Below are positions 31,738 to 43,717 of a DNA stretch of 64,000 nt, piece after piece. The notes beneath the pieces were generated by a model that was not told the origin of the DNA, made no database searches, and saw only the letters and a program-made list of their open reading frames with translations. The DNA comes from Gibbula magus (lineage: Eukaryota; Mollusca; Gastropoda; Trochida; Trochidae): positions 6,573,193-6,637,192 of the forward strand of contig OW388303.1 in the NCBI GenBank assembly GCA_936450465.1, given 5' to 3'. Position numbers and translations under genes: made by a program. Each line of letters begins with the position of its first letter. The first letter of the stretch is position 1.

Positions 31738-34700
31738 ATGTCAACTGTCGACTTTGTGTGTCTCTTGGCCCTATTAATCATATTAGGTGAGTATTTCCTC
31801 TACTTCAACAATATATCACATGGACATTAAAAAAATAAGGATTAGCTAGTTCTTATGATGTACAGTTATAATATAAGAGTGGGTTCGATCGGAGTATGCG
31901 CCATGTTGGTTTTCTGGTATACGAAAATGTACTTTTACAAACTGTTTAATAATGAAACATATATTTCGAAGAATATCAACACATATTTTATCGTTAGACT
32001 GATAAAGAATGTCTTATTTAACCATAGAAAAGTTTTCCATACTCGTTGCGCGGATTCTTTTTGCTTTTTATGTTAAAGCAATTTGCAGAATTCTGTATAT
32101 TTGAAGGTCTAAAATTATATGTATGTTTTATCAGTGAACAAATCAGTCAGGTGTGTAGATGATTATCCTCATCTGTGGTATCGTTACTTGATTGTTGATT
32201 CTGTGATTAAACACTATTTCTTCTTACTCTCTTGTCTTGGTCTTGTCATTTAAACACGTTGTCAAGAAAGATTTAGTTTCATTTCAGTCGGGTTCTTGAG
32301 CCCCCTGAAAAAAAATTAGAAAAATGTTAATCAAATTATTTCTAAGAAAACAAAATTCATGTACCCATTTGTTTCATGTATGGTATTATAATTTCAATTT
32401 AAAACTTACTGGCTTTAATGTAATTTGGTAATGTCGTAGTTGTAACGGTTCAGTTTAAAAACTGCAATGAAGGTTTGTCGTTGCGGTACACGTCCGGTCA
32501 GTGTGTATATTTATGGATCAATATGCGTATATATAAGAGGTGAAGTTAGACCCATCCTCCAGCTCGGAAACTGTTGGTCCTTGATGGTAACTTTTTGAGG
32601 TTTTTCTTTAATTATGCCATTTACATTAAAAAAGTAACCATTTTGGGCTGGGGTCTTTTCAAGCTCATTTCCTGCACTGGTACACGCATACATAAGCATC
32701 TATGGTAGACCGAGCTTCACGGCTATACTACAAACGTAATCAGTTAACTGTAGAAAAGGTACCCATGAAACTGTAAAACTACCATAACCATTCAACCTTT
32801 TCAGTTGACTTCACGTTATAATGACATATCAAAGGAATGCTCTGTCAATAACCATATGCTTTAATTAATACTGTATTTACATTATAGTTAGGAATTGGAT
32901 TGTGTATACCCTAAGACACTGACATGAATGTAGGTGACTGCAGAACTCCTGGCGACGCCATTTTTCGGTTTGCCTCCTACTACAATGACAACATGGTGCT
33001 GCAAGCAGCTCCTTACATCGCCAACGTTTGGGGCTACTCTGGCAAGGTGGGCGAGACGGTCATGGTCAGGGTCGGAGAGGAAGCTCCTGTGTCCGCTACA
33101 GTGAATTCCATTAGTGGGGATGGGGTTGGCGTCTGGTTCGTGTCCCTGCCTAAAATGGACGCCTCGGCTACGCCTCTCTCTGTGACTGCCTCCTCCAGTG
33201 AGGGTACCATCCAGATAAAGAATGTCCTCTTTGGTGACGTGTGGCTGTGTTCTGGACAGAGCAACATGCAGTTCACTCTAGATATGGTGAGAAATGTGGC
33301 ATTAAAGTGCTTGATGTAGGCCTACATCATCTCTAACGTTGCAAATGTTAAAACTTAAGCTTTAAAGTAACAGTTATTCTGTCTGAATTATGACTAGTTC
33401 TACACAAATCCACAGAATCAAACTTATGCGGACCCAAATAGTGCTTGAGTTCTCACTGGCTAACTCAATTGAACATGTATAAGATATATCAACGTATATC
33501 CATGAGTAAAATTATTATTCTCAAACGTAACCTTTGATCGTCACGTCAGCGGTGTTTGTTTATGAACTTTGGCATAATGAAATAGACAGAAAGGGTCAAA
33601 TTTTTGAAAATTTAAATTTAATTGATATTCGAAAAAAAGTTTTCATATCGACTAAATGAGAAAAATGTCATCACAAATACAAAGAATGAGTATAGGATGA
33701 CATACATGCATGTTTAACTCAGTTTTTCACTTACTGAATATTTCACAGAAGAAAATGAAAAATGTACGCTCAACCGTGAAAGAAACGTCACCATGCAAAG
33801 TGCAAGATAATTCAATCCATCAGTGATGAACACGACCGAAATAGAGATACATAATGTCTTCAGAAACCAACTAAACTAATCTTGAATTTTCAAAATAGCA
33901 TCTGTTCATAATTCTGAGAAAAACGCATGTTAAGTCTTTTTTTTCTAATCGCCTTAACTACACGAGATAGGAGAGTCGAAAAGGGCTTTTTTGGCCTGTT
34001 TTATGTCGTCCTAGAGAGGCGTCAACAAAATTAAGTTCAAGGAAATTATTTATGTAGACAACATGTTTGATTTATTACATTTCTTCTTGTGATTACTTCT
34101 TTATGAAACATATGTCTATCGAATACATTCAAAATCTACTTTCTCAGGTAGCAGTATTTTGTTTTTAACAATGTTCAAAATGTGGTGACGTTTCTTTTGC
34201 GGTTGAGTGTAGTTTTGAAAAGATTGTAACTTCAAAGAGCTGCCAAAACTGTAAATCTTTTCTATGAGGTGTCACATCAGATTGTTCCCACTTAGGACTT
34301 TGTATTTTTGCTTGAATCGGAAAGATCTGGCAAGCGGATTCCACCACTGTTTGTCCTGTGTCGCATTTCGCTTGAATCGTATCATAAGGGAGATTACATA
34401 CATGTCTCTAAATGTGGTATATCAATATAACTTACATTTAACAGGTAAAATGCAAATATTTTGTATATTTACAAGACACTTAGAAAGTAATTTTAGATAA
34501 CTATCGTCAAAATCAGCAATGAATGACAATACCGGCATGCAGCACGATAAACATTCATTTACACGTGCGTTGCTGTAATGACCTTGCAATTGACAAGTTA
34601 GCAGCCTCAAAACCCCTCTGTCGCTGTGTTCTACATATTAAATCACGTAGAATACAATAGGAGAAAATCCGTATTGTGACATCTGGTTCAGTATGAACGC

Positions 34701-37700
34701 TAATCGAGAGATTCTGTATGAAACATAATTGCATCGAATTGTCGACGTATGAAAGTTATCTCACATATATCAAGATATGGGTGAACGATGTCTCAATATA
34801 TCACACACCGGTATGTCAAATCTGGCACTTCTGGCACTACGTTGTGGTCTCCAGGTCAACAATGCCTCCGCGGAACTAGAAGATTCCAAGAATTATCCGA
34901 ACATCCGGGTGTTTACAGTGACAGATAAGCAGTCTCCAGTTCCTCTCCTGGATCTCGAGTCTGTCCTGGAGCCATGGTCCGTACCAGAACCAAGTGAGTC
35001 CTTCATTTGTCTGGACACGGCTTTCTCGAAACTACCTTAGAAAAAACTGTTTTTATCTTCTTCTCCAAGATGAAAAGCTCTAGACATGGGGATAATAAAT
35101 TGTGGATTTGCCGACCCTGAGGTCCAAAATAAAGGTCCCAGTGGTTGAGGTCTAAAAACCACAAAGGTACTAGCAATGTGTTGGCCCTCAAATATTTCTA
35201 GAAAATTTACATTTTGAACCTTAAAATGTATTTTTAAAACCTGATGACCTGGAGGTCCAATGTCTCTTTTTAATTTGTTACGTGTCTCTATACTGAACCG
35301 GTTTGAGAAAAATATAACTTACAGTAACAGTCAGTACTTGTGGATACAAGTACACCATTGAGAACGTTTGACCTAAGTAAGCCAAAAATTTAATGGCCTT
35401 GGTGTCCGAATCAATTATCTTTTATAGTTTGCCTTAGAGAACAATATTGAATACCTTGATTTAATGCCTCTGGAAACAAACCTATTTGATTTATCTTCAA
35501 AACTTAACCCCAAATTATCTTCTTGGTGTTCATATGCAATCTCTTTTAAAGGCACTATAGCACGTTTTTTGCATGTAATGTTTTCTCAAATTTGCCATTT
35601 ATTATCAAAGTTTTATACAATATATTGGTACGTTAATGGGTAAAATATTTCAGTTTACGACCCGATAGACCGTATTCATAGAAAACAGCTATCCGTATTC
35701 AAAGAAAATAGTGCGACAGTGGTGTGAAAATCTTCAGTGTGAGAGGAAGATTCGTAGGTCCTATGCGATTTTTAGAATTGAGACACCAATATGGTTAACC
35801 ATTACATCATTAATTGTACCATATTTAGAACTCTACTCTGAGTGTTTAGGTAGTCAGAACTACCTTCGAGCGGCCATTTTTATGTGAACACATTAATTAA
35901 AATGGCCGATTGATGGGAAATTGACCCGCATGGCTTAACCAACCATGCACATTCGTTTAAGAACTCTTTTTTTATTGATTTAATAGTATTATTTAGCCAT
36001 TGGTTACACTGGTAAAAATCGTGCTACAGCGCCTTTAAAGTTTTGATAAATTAACAATGGAAATCGTGGAACAGTGAATTCGTCCAATGTTGAATCCATT
36101 CGTCAACGACTTGATATTTTACCTAAAGGTCAAAAGGTAACATTGAATGAGAATCGCAAATCAGTACCATATTCATTTATGAAACTAACAATCATTCTCT
36201 TCCCGCAGAGATTACTCCCTTTAGATTTCCTATCGTAACCTCTGTTCCAATACGAGCAACGAAAAGCAGGGCCACATATCATATCCCTGATTCTTATCAT
36301 CGACCGAGGGACTTAAAAGATTTTTTTACGACAGCATTTGCATACACTCAACCGCAAAGAAACGTTTCCACATTTTCAACAGTGTGAAAAAAACAAAATA
36401 CTGCTGCCTGAGAAAGTAGATTTTGAATGTATTCGATAGACATATGTTTCATAAAGAAATAATCACAATTCCATGCATTTTACTTTACTTTTATTTGTAT
36501 GTCAGTTCAAATACGCTTGGGTGCTGAAATCGCTTTTTTCAAAATGGTTTTTGGTCAGTGTTTGGCATTTAAATAAAAAATGTGTAAAATGAAGAAATGT
36601 AATTAATCAAACATGCTGTCGGCATAAATAACTTCCTTGAACTTAATTTTGTTGATGCGTCTTTACTGTAGGACGACATAAACAAGCCGAAAAAGCCCTT
36701 TTTGACTCTATCTCGTCTAGTTAAGGAGATTAGAACAATAGTACAATACAATTCTTAAAACGCGTTTTTCTCAGAATTATGAACAGATACTGTTTTGAAA
36801 ATTCAAGATTAGTTTAGTTGGCTTCTGAAGACATTATATATCTCTGTTTTCAGTCCTGTTCATCAATCGTGGATTGAATTATCTTGCACTTTGTATGGTG
36901 ACGTTTCTTTTGCGGTTGAGTGTATCATGTCAATAAAATGTCATCCTGCTCTTTCATAGCACTTGTCCGTTAGATTCCTGATTGTGTAAGAAGAATTTGA
37001 CTCGTAACGTTAAACATAACCAGTAAATGCAATGACTTGATATCGAACAATATTGATGTCCCCGGACAAGGAGACCTATGAGCTATCAAAAACTTTTCAA
37101 ATCATGAAATTGCATTGGTTGACAATATACATGCTACTAATAGCGATGGGAAACTAGCCAATAAGGGTAACGGACCAATCGCGTCATATACAATCAGGGA
37201 TCATCCCAGGATGGTTATGATACTGGAGAAGACAGTATTACAACTCCATGATAAAGGATAAGCTATTTTCACCAAAGAAACCAAGAAATGTGAACGTTTC
37301 ACAGAAACTGTTGGGCACAAGGAGTGGACCTATTTCTCGGCGGTGTGCTGGCTGTACGGCAAGTACCTGTATGATACGCTGAAGAAACCCATCGGTCTGA
37401 TAGACTCCACGTGGGGTGGCACAAAGATAGAGACCTGGTCCACGGAGGACTCTCTGTCACTCTGCAGGTATGAGTAGATAGATGTTCAGCAGTGATGGTT
37501 AATGTTTCCAAGAAACAACAGTTCCTCCAGACTCTATCATGGGAAAGACTCTTCTTGGGTATACAGTAGAAACGTGAAGAGTATTACCAGTCACACTCTC
37601 CTTTACTCTCTTACGTACTTAGGTTAGTTATTTTAAAGGAGCAGTAGCACGTTTTTTCGCTCAAATAAGTCGATGAAATGTATTTGAGAAATAATGTCAC

Positions 37701-40700
37701 TAATGATAAAACATCCTTCTCCTTCAAACAAGTTTTTAAATGAGTGTACATGGTTCCGTAAAGCCATTGGAATCGTTTTTGTCATTTAAAACAATAAAAT
37801 GTGTTCACAATAAAATTGCCGCCATGCAATTTTTGCTTTATACGCAACATGGTTATTACCACTACGGAAAATTGGTTTGTGTAATAGGATGTTTTACCCT
37901 TTAAAGTAAATATAAATGACATAAACTACCATTATAAATGGAGAATTTGCAAAAAATGTGCTACTGCCCCTTTAAGCTAGATTTAGGGATTAAAAGTTCA
38001 GATGGGTGTCAGGAAAAGGCTCTTATCTAGTTCTTCGGTCTACAAAGAAACAATAACTAAAAACGAAGCTGCTGCTGCTAACTTGTGGACGTTTACTCTA
38101 TTACCGTATAAATTGATATTTCTCTATGTTCTATTTTGCATTTAGAAATAAAAGCGAGTCCACTTCATCCAAGCCGGGTGCATTCCCTACCGGAGACTCG
38201 GTTCTGTGGAACGCTATGATCCACCCGCTGATCAACATGACCATGCGTGGAGCTATATGGTACCAGGGTAACCAGTCTTATCAATCTTGTATGATGTGTA
38301 AATATGTATACAGTAATATCAAATTAGTTAGTACCGCCATCTTTGTTTCATCACACATTCGACTATTTTGCTTGAGTAAATTTGGCGAGTAATAAAAAGA
38401 AGCTTCAAAAAGCCATCATTGCTGAAAATGTAAATTTCATCACCCAATCTTTATTTCTTCTCGTAATTCATAAAATTGTGCCCATACCAAAATATGAAAA
38501 CCATTGACGTTTTAAAACAAATGAGGACTTTCGCCTTATTGTTCTTGTATTATGTGCAACGAACAGGAGGTTAAATAAATGAATTCCCTGTTTCCATGTA
38601 CATTATAGTTAGTAATGTATAATCTAACCACAACAGGCAAACCTAATTATTTCACGTTTTTTTGTATTTAATGTTTTAGGGGAAGCGAACCAGAACGAGC
38701 CGGCACTTTATAACTGTACATTCCCCGCCATGATAGACGACTGGAGGGTCAAATTCAACCAGGGTTCACAGGGCAAAACCTCGAAGAGCTTCCCTTTTGG
38801 CTTTGTACAGGTTAAACAGAGGTCGATTTCCTAAAAAGAATGATATAATCAAAACCTTTTATTTTATCGACAAGGATGATGATAAAATGAGACTATAGCC
38901 ACTTTAAAGAATTATTTTTTATCCAGCTGTCTCTCAAAGCCAACCGTGTCAGATACACTCTTCAATACTTCAACAGCAACTTCGCCAGATACCTTTTACA
39001 TAGGCTTATCAATTTTACCCTTCTTCTACCCAACACACCACCACTAAAGAGTTTAACCTTACCACAGTTACAACGTTTTATTACTCAAGGGTGGTGCGTG
39101 CCATCGAGTAATAAATAAAATACTAAAGTGTAATGTGATAACAATTTTATGCAATTCGCGAATAAAAGTTGGTATCAGACCCACTTTCGTTCGTCTGATA
39201 CTAAATTATATTCAATCGTTGCATAAAAATGTTTTCACACTACCATTCTTTTAGTCATTCTATATTACTCCATAACCGTGTATGCATGACCTAACGTGAA
39301 CAATGCTAAGGAAAATGCCAAACAGTACCCTCTACTCCTTCCAGCTTGCTGCGAACAGGAACAACTCGACTATACAGACCGGCTTCCCAGGTATCCGCTG
39401 GTCCCAGACAGCTGGCTTTGGGTATGTGCCTAATGCGAGGATGCAGAACGTCTTTATGGCTGTAGCCATGGACCTGCCGGACTTCAAGTCACCTTACACC
39501 AGGTACCCAGACTAACAGCCCCCATAATTATAATGTATATTGTTATCATGTAAGCATATTTTTGCAGAAATCTGATTGGCCGAGAGGCAATCACGTGATC
39601 GTCGACTTAAAATCCATATTGACTTGAGTGACGTCAAACGATTGTTGCATGACGTCATGCTATTGTTATCATAATGTCATTTGACCGTAGTCCTAACTAT
39701 TCAAACCAAATGAACTTTTCGATCGATTTTATTGTATTTCTTTTGTTTCTTTATAAAAATTCATAATAAAACATTTATAGACTTGCGGATTTCGTTGAAG
39801 TTGTTCGAAGTTACAGGTTGGACATGCGATATTAGAAACTGATTATCATGGTTACAAAAGCTGTCATGTGACGTAATTTGGCCACTGCAATCAGAAAATT
39901 GCTTAATCAAAGCCCAAATTTTTCACCCGGCCAAAGAAGCGAATACCTATTTTCGTTCTTGATTCTTCAACGACAATCGATGGATGGTCGATATCACTGG
40001 GTATTATACAGTTTAGCCTGCGCGTTTTATGTTGTCGATCAAAGGATGTTAATATCATTTATTACTGTACAATTTGGTCTGCCACTGGGCACATTGTGAA
40101 CATAGCGTATTTCAATTGTCCCCAGCATCCACCCTCGGGACAAGCAGGACGTCAGTTCTCGACTAGTCCGGGCTGGACTCAGTGTAGCCTACCATATGCC
40201 CAACATCCAGTTCCAGGGTCCCAGGCCGGATCTTTACTCACACAACACTACCCAGAAATACATCACTGCTGACTACAGTTCCTATAACGAGTCCATCGAG
40301 GTCAGGTCGTCCACAGGATTCGAAGTGAGTAGTGACTCCTAATCATATATACCAGCAGATCAAGGAACAATCAAGGTCGGGGTGTCTCCTCACAGAAACT
40401 ATGATGTCGATGAGAACATTTAATAATAAAGTCACGGGAGGAAACCAGCAAATAAAGACAAACAAGTCTTCTATTATTATTCAAATTATATTGACTAAAC
40501 ACGCAATTCTTTAGATTAACAATACAGATTTGAAGATGAGATACAATGGAAATGTAATAGGGTCACAAATATACAAGAGATCTCTACAAATATCTGTAAT
40601 ATACCGACAGTATTCATCAGAATTCTTCATCTGTAAATCACCCAAATGATGTTGATTAGTGAGCTTGTTATCAGTGTTGACAGATATTCAAATCCAATCA

Positions 40701-42048
40701 CATAGTGTCCAAAGTGTAGAATCTAAGTATAAAATGAAATTCCTTTTCCGAAACAGCAGTATTTATACCCAAACTACCTCTAGAAAGTAAAAGAAGGTTG
40801 CACAAAAATTTTTTCAAGCACTCCTACCCAGACCAGAAGTCAACTTTCCATCTTGTCAGTCTCCATTATGTATCCAGTATTTCCTTAAGGTTTCTGTGCT
40901 AGGAAATCGGAGCCCACTATGAATTTCAGCTGCAGCGATCCACTATCTTAGCACCGAAAAGTGATGGTAGGGCAAGAGTTATGCCTTGAATTGGGATATT
41001 GACCATAAGCTTGAAAAAGCTTGCGGAAGCTCCGAGAAGGGAGGGGGGTTAACTCCGTGTAGTAAAACCTTTATAAGTAGAACCTCATAACACTAGTTAA
41101 AACCAGTTGTAATGTAAAACGTCCCATTAGTCCAGCATTACATCTAGAGAAGTATCCACCGTCTCGCGCAATGGCAAATACCATGAGACAAGTCTTACAC
41201 TCCCTTCCAACAAAGGTTACTCTCTTCAGATTTACGATCCTAACCTCGGTTCTTCTTTGAGAAAGTTCTTGGCTTGAAAGGGAGTGTCCTGATCGGTTGC
41301 AGTTGAATCTAGTTCTGCTATCAGAGACGGCGTTGTAAAAAAGGCATTTGGCAATGACACGTCATAATGCTTTTTACGTAGGATAAACGTATGTATGTTC
41401 CTAGAAATGTGTTATTGGATTTTGCGAAAACAATTGATTGTAAACATGCTGATAAATAAAGAAGACAAAATCAAAGACAAAGGCTGAAAACAGATTGTTT
41501 GTGTTATTTACATCAGACATATTAGAAGGACATACGCTAATGCAAGACCCTCAAATGCTAAGATCTTTGAATTCACTTGGTAGACGCAGCCAGTGAAATT
41601 TTTTTTATCAGATAAGAAGCTGGGATTAAGTTTGATGTTCCCCTTTACCCCGCTGGGAAACTTATATTGCCTAATATACTAGAGGTTAGTTTCGGAAATC
41701 TGAAGGGAGTTGGCTAACCTCTGTGGGATGTGATTGAAATTCTATGACAATTGTCCATTTTCTTCAAATTGCACTACATACATAATATGTACATGTCCCT
41801 CTATATAATTCCAGATCTGTTGTGATGCCCCAGACAGGGAGAAGTGTCGCGAACCCAACCATAAGTGGATCCCAACTCCTATCACCTCCAACACCAGTCA
41901 CAGTATAACGGTCATATGGACAGAACCCTGTACGGAGCTCCAGGCAATCAGATACGCGTGGCGGGAGTCGCCATGTTCCTTCAAGATGTGTGCAGTCTAT
42001 GCGCAGAAGTCGCAACTTCCGGAGCCGCCATTGTTTCAGTTTTTGTAG
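31738..42048 (+). CDS. SIAE: Sialate O-acetylesterase, copy A, nine coding exons (515 aa)
   Basis: Removes O-acetyl esters from sialic acids in the secretory/lysosomal compartment. Coding exons: 31738-31786, 32934-33286, 34855-34993, 37305-37467, 38146-38267, 38680-38810, 39345-39502, 40126-40324, 41815-42048. All introns are GT-AG, phases agree throughout, total 1548 nt. Exon 1 encodes a signal peptide (MSTVDFVCLLALLIILG). Exon 2 has FRFASYYNDNMVLQ and the catalytic-Ser block CSGQSNMQFT; exon 4 STWGGTKIETW; exons 5-6 the IWYQGEANQN block; exons 7-8 join at IHPRDKQ, the His-containing block; the C-terminus has YAWRESPC. Length fits the family (human about 523 aa). AATAAA at 42059-42064 ends the gene. 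A tandem paralogue follows. Confidence 0.95.
33765..34211. mobile_element. MITE family 3 in SIAE-A intron 2
   Basis: Ends carry ACGCTCAACCG...AAACGTCACCAT and its inverted partner GGTGACGTTTCTTTTGCGGT...GAGTGTA. Reverse-orientation relative of 36343-36924, with which it shares the interior (TTGAATTTTCAAAATAGCAT, GAAAAGGGCTTTTTTGGCC). Confidence 0.7.
35545..36039. mobile_element. MITE family 2 in SIAE-A intron 3, complete
   Basis: Termini TTTAAAGGCACTATAGCACG and CGTGCTACAGCGCCTTTAAA are inverted with two mismatches; 495 bp, non-coding. Confidence 0.7.
36343..36924. mobile_element. MITE family 3 in SIAE-A intron 3
   Basis: Begins TACACTCAACCGCAAAGAAACG and ends CGTTTCTTTTGCGGTTGAGTGTA, inverted termini of nearly 25 bases. 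Interior matches 33765-34211 in opposite orientation. Confidence 0.75.
37633..37975 (+). mobile_element. MITE family 1 in SIAE-A intron 4, complete
   Basis: TTAAAGGAGCAGTAGCA at the left and TGCTACTGCCCCTTTAA at the right; interior alignable over its whole length with 8408-8754 in the same orientation. Confidence 0.8.
39077..39115. repeat. Hairpin with 10-bp arms
   Basis: TTTATTACTC (39077-39086) and GAGTAATAAA (39106-39115) pair perfectly around a 19-base loop, in SIAE-A intron 6 just before another foldback. Confidence 0.75.
39127..39241. repeat. Foldback element in SIAE-A intron 6
   Basis: Outer arms AGTGTAATGTGATAACAATT... and its imperfect mirror TTGCATAAAAATGTTTTCAC; inner arms TTGGTATCAGAC / GTCTGATACTAA. 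Confidence 0.65.
39555..39905. mobile_element. Possible foldback MITE in SIAE-A intron 7
   Basis: Left GCAGAAATCTGATTGGCC...AATCACGTGA and right TCATGTGACGTAATTTGGCC...CAATCAGAAAATTGC are imperfect inverted repeats. No second copy found. Confidence 0.4.
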
Positions 42049-42082
42049 ATTGTAATCGAATAAAGTAGGCCTACCGATTTAA

Positions 42083-42793
42083 TGTTTTTTGTTTTTTTTA
42101 AATCAATATTTTATTTCCGAGTCCCTGTTACAAATCAGGTCAAGGTGCCAGGGAGGGCCTTGCCTTCATGTTTAATAAAGTACAGACATGATGGATTCGG
42201 ATTTTTTGGAAACTACAGATACAACACTATCACACACATATACACATCCATACCATAGGTATAATTTGTAAATACAATGTAGACAAACAATAACAAAGAA
42301 AGTGATTGAAATGAATATTAATGGTCAGATTGATACTTGCATAAAAGTGAAATCTAGATTTCTCATCAAAGAGTGAATGGTACATGAGCCACTTTTCATA
42401 GAATTTATTATTGTTGGACTTTCTGAAGAAAACTTGACGCTCTTTTGAATAGCGATTTGCTAAAATATGTTTAAAAGATTTTAAATGTATGTGGCAATAG
42501 TCCAGTTTACATTTGTAGATGTAAAATTTGGCCAGTAACAATATGAGGTAAAATACAACATCTGTTATTATATTTTCCTTAAGGCCAAACAGAACAAGTT
42601 CTGAACTAAGGTTCATGTTATGGAAATGTGAGCAATGCTCATTGAGCCAAGATAATAAAGAAGTCCAAAAGGATTTAACTTCCTGACACTCCCAGAATAA
42701 ATGATTTAAAGTTTGCTTTTCGCATTTGCACAAGTTACATGTGTCTTCAAGACAGATCTTTATTTTACAGAGATAAACATTGGTTGATGACAT
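42083..42793 (-). mobile_element. 5'-truncated LINE 3' end in the SIAE-A 3' flank
   Basis: The minus-strand frame 42793-42230 contains CNLCKCEKQTLNHLFWECQEV, the Cys/His motif found at the C-terminus of Tx1/L1-like LINE ORF2. A T-rich stretch at 42083-42102 would be its poly(A) tail. The surrounding 3' flank matches that of copy B on both sides of this block (GTGATTGGAATCGTTGT beyond 42815 against GTGATCAGAATCGTTGT), so the insert is absent from copy B. Confidence 0.7.
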
Positions 42794-43220
42794 ACATAAA
42801 TCATTTGTAGACTGTGATTGGAATCGTTGTCTGTACTAGAATGTGTATTTACACCTTGTTGTTGAACATAGCAGGATTAGATCCATATGTCATAAGTATT
42901 TCAAGGGGGAAATTTCTCGACAGTATCTGCCATCTTGTTGGGGTTTTTTTGTATTACGTGAAATGAGTAACACGCTGTATTTTAGCTCACCAGGCCTGAA
43001 AGGTCCGATGGACTTAGGACATGGCATGCCATCCGTCATCCGTCGATTCGTCCAACCTTAGACAAAAAGAGGATTTGAGGATTCTTAATAGTAGAATTGG
43101 AGACCCTTTGATCCCAAATATGGGTCACAGCCTTAAAAGTTGATTTTCATTTCTTCTCAAGGACGAACAGCTCTAGAAAGCTGAAAACTGTAGCGCCGAG
43201 AACAACTCAGAACAAATACA

Positions 43221-43590
43221 ATATGTTTGAAAACATTGAATGTTCCTTTACACTACACTTAAATGACCGTTACCAATTTAGAAACACTGCTATGATTTAG
43301 TGTTAGTTTTTGTTTTAGTTTCTGAGCACCCAAGATCTTATCATAACTACAATTTCCTGTACTTGGCATATCACCACCACATCATAATTCATAATTGCCA
43401 TCTCCTTTATATGGCAGGGGCGTGTATCGCTTAGAAATAGCGTTTGAAAGACGTATACCTGTATATACCCTACCCCTATTACTATATATTCAAATTCGTC
43501 GACACCATAGATATAAGAGAAGACCCCCTGACCCTCCCCTTACTACGTCATTGATATATTCTTGAAAATACCTATATTGGATATAAATAC
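43221..43590 (-). pseudogene. Relic of a fourth copy of the unknown secreted protein family
   Basis: The block starting near 43221 matches the 3' part of the gene at 5771-6799: the stop-proximal segment with ATGACCGTTACCAATTT, the GATCTTATCA segment, the CACCACATCATAATTCAT segment, and the TACGTCATTG...TATTCTTGAAAATA segment occur in the same order and orientation. It contains deletions and insertions and has no open frame, so it is a dead fragment. It ends about 130 bp upstream of exon 1 of the second SIAE copy. Confidence 0.65.
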
Positions 43591-43717
43591 ATTGTTTAAC
43601 ATACAAACACAGTGTCGAGGTCGACCCTTGAACAGTCAGGATTTTCTTATCGTAAATTTGTTATCAGTTTTCCATGTAGGTCTACAATGCCATAGGCAGA
43701 GTCAAATAATCTTAACG

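Noticed and set aside
31855..32076. 73-codon ORF in SIAE-A intron 1
   Set aside because: The homologous stretch exists in SIAE-B intron 1 but the frame is not kept there; it is shared intron sequence.
33034..33276. Minus-strand ORFs opposite SIAE exon 2 (also 44250-44486)
   Set aside because: Shadows of the real exon, which has family motifs and matched splice phases.
39878..40099. 73-codon ORF in SIAE-A intron 7
   Set aside because: No ATG at its start, no recognisable domain, and it overlaps a foldback repeat arm.
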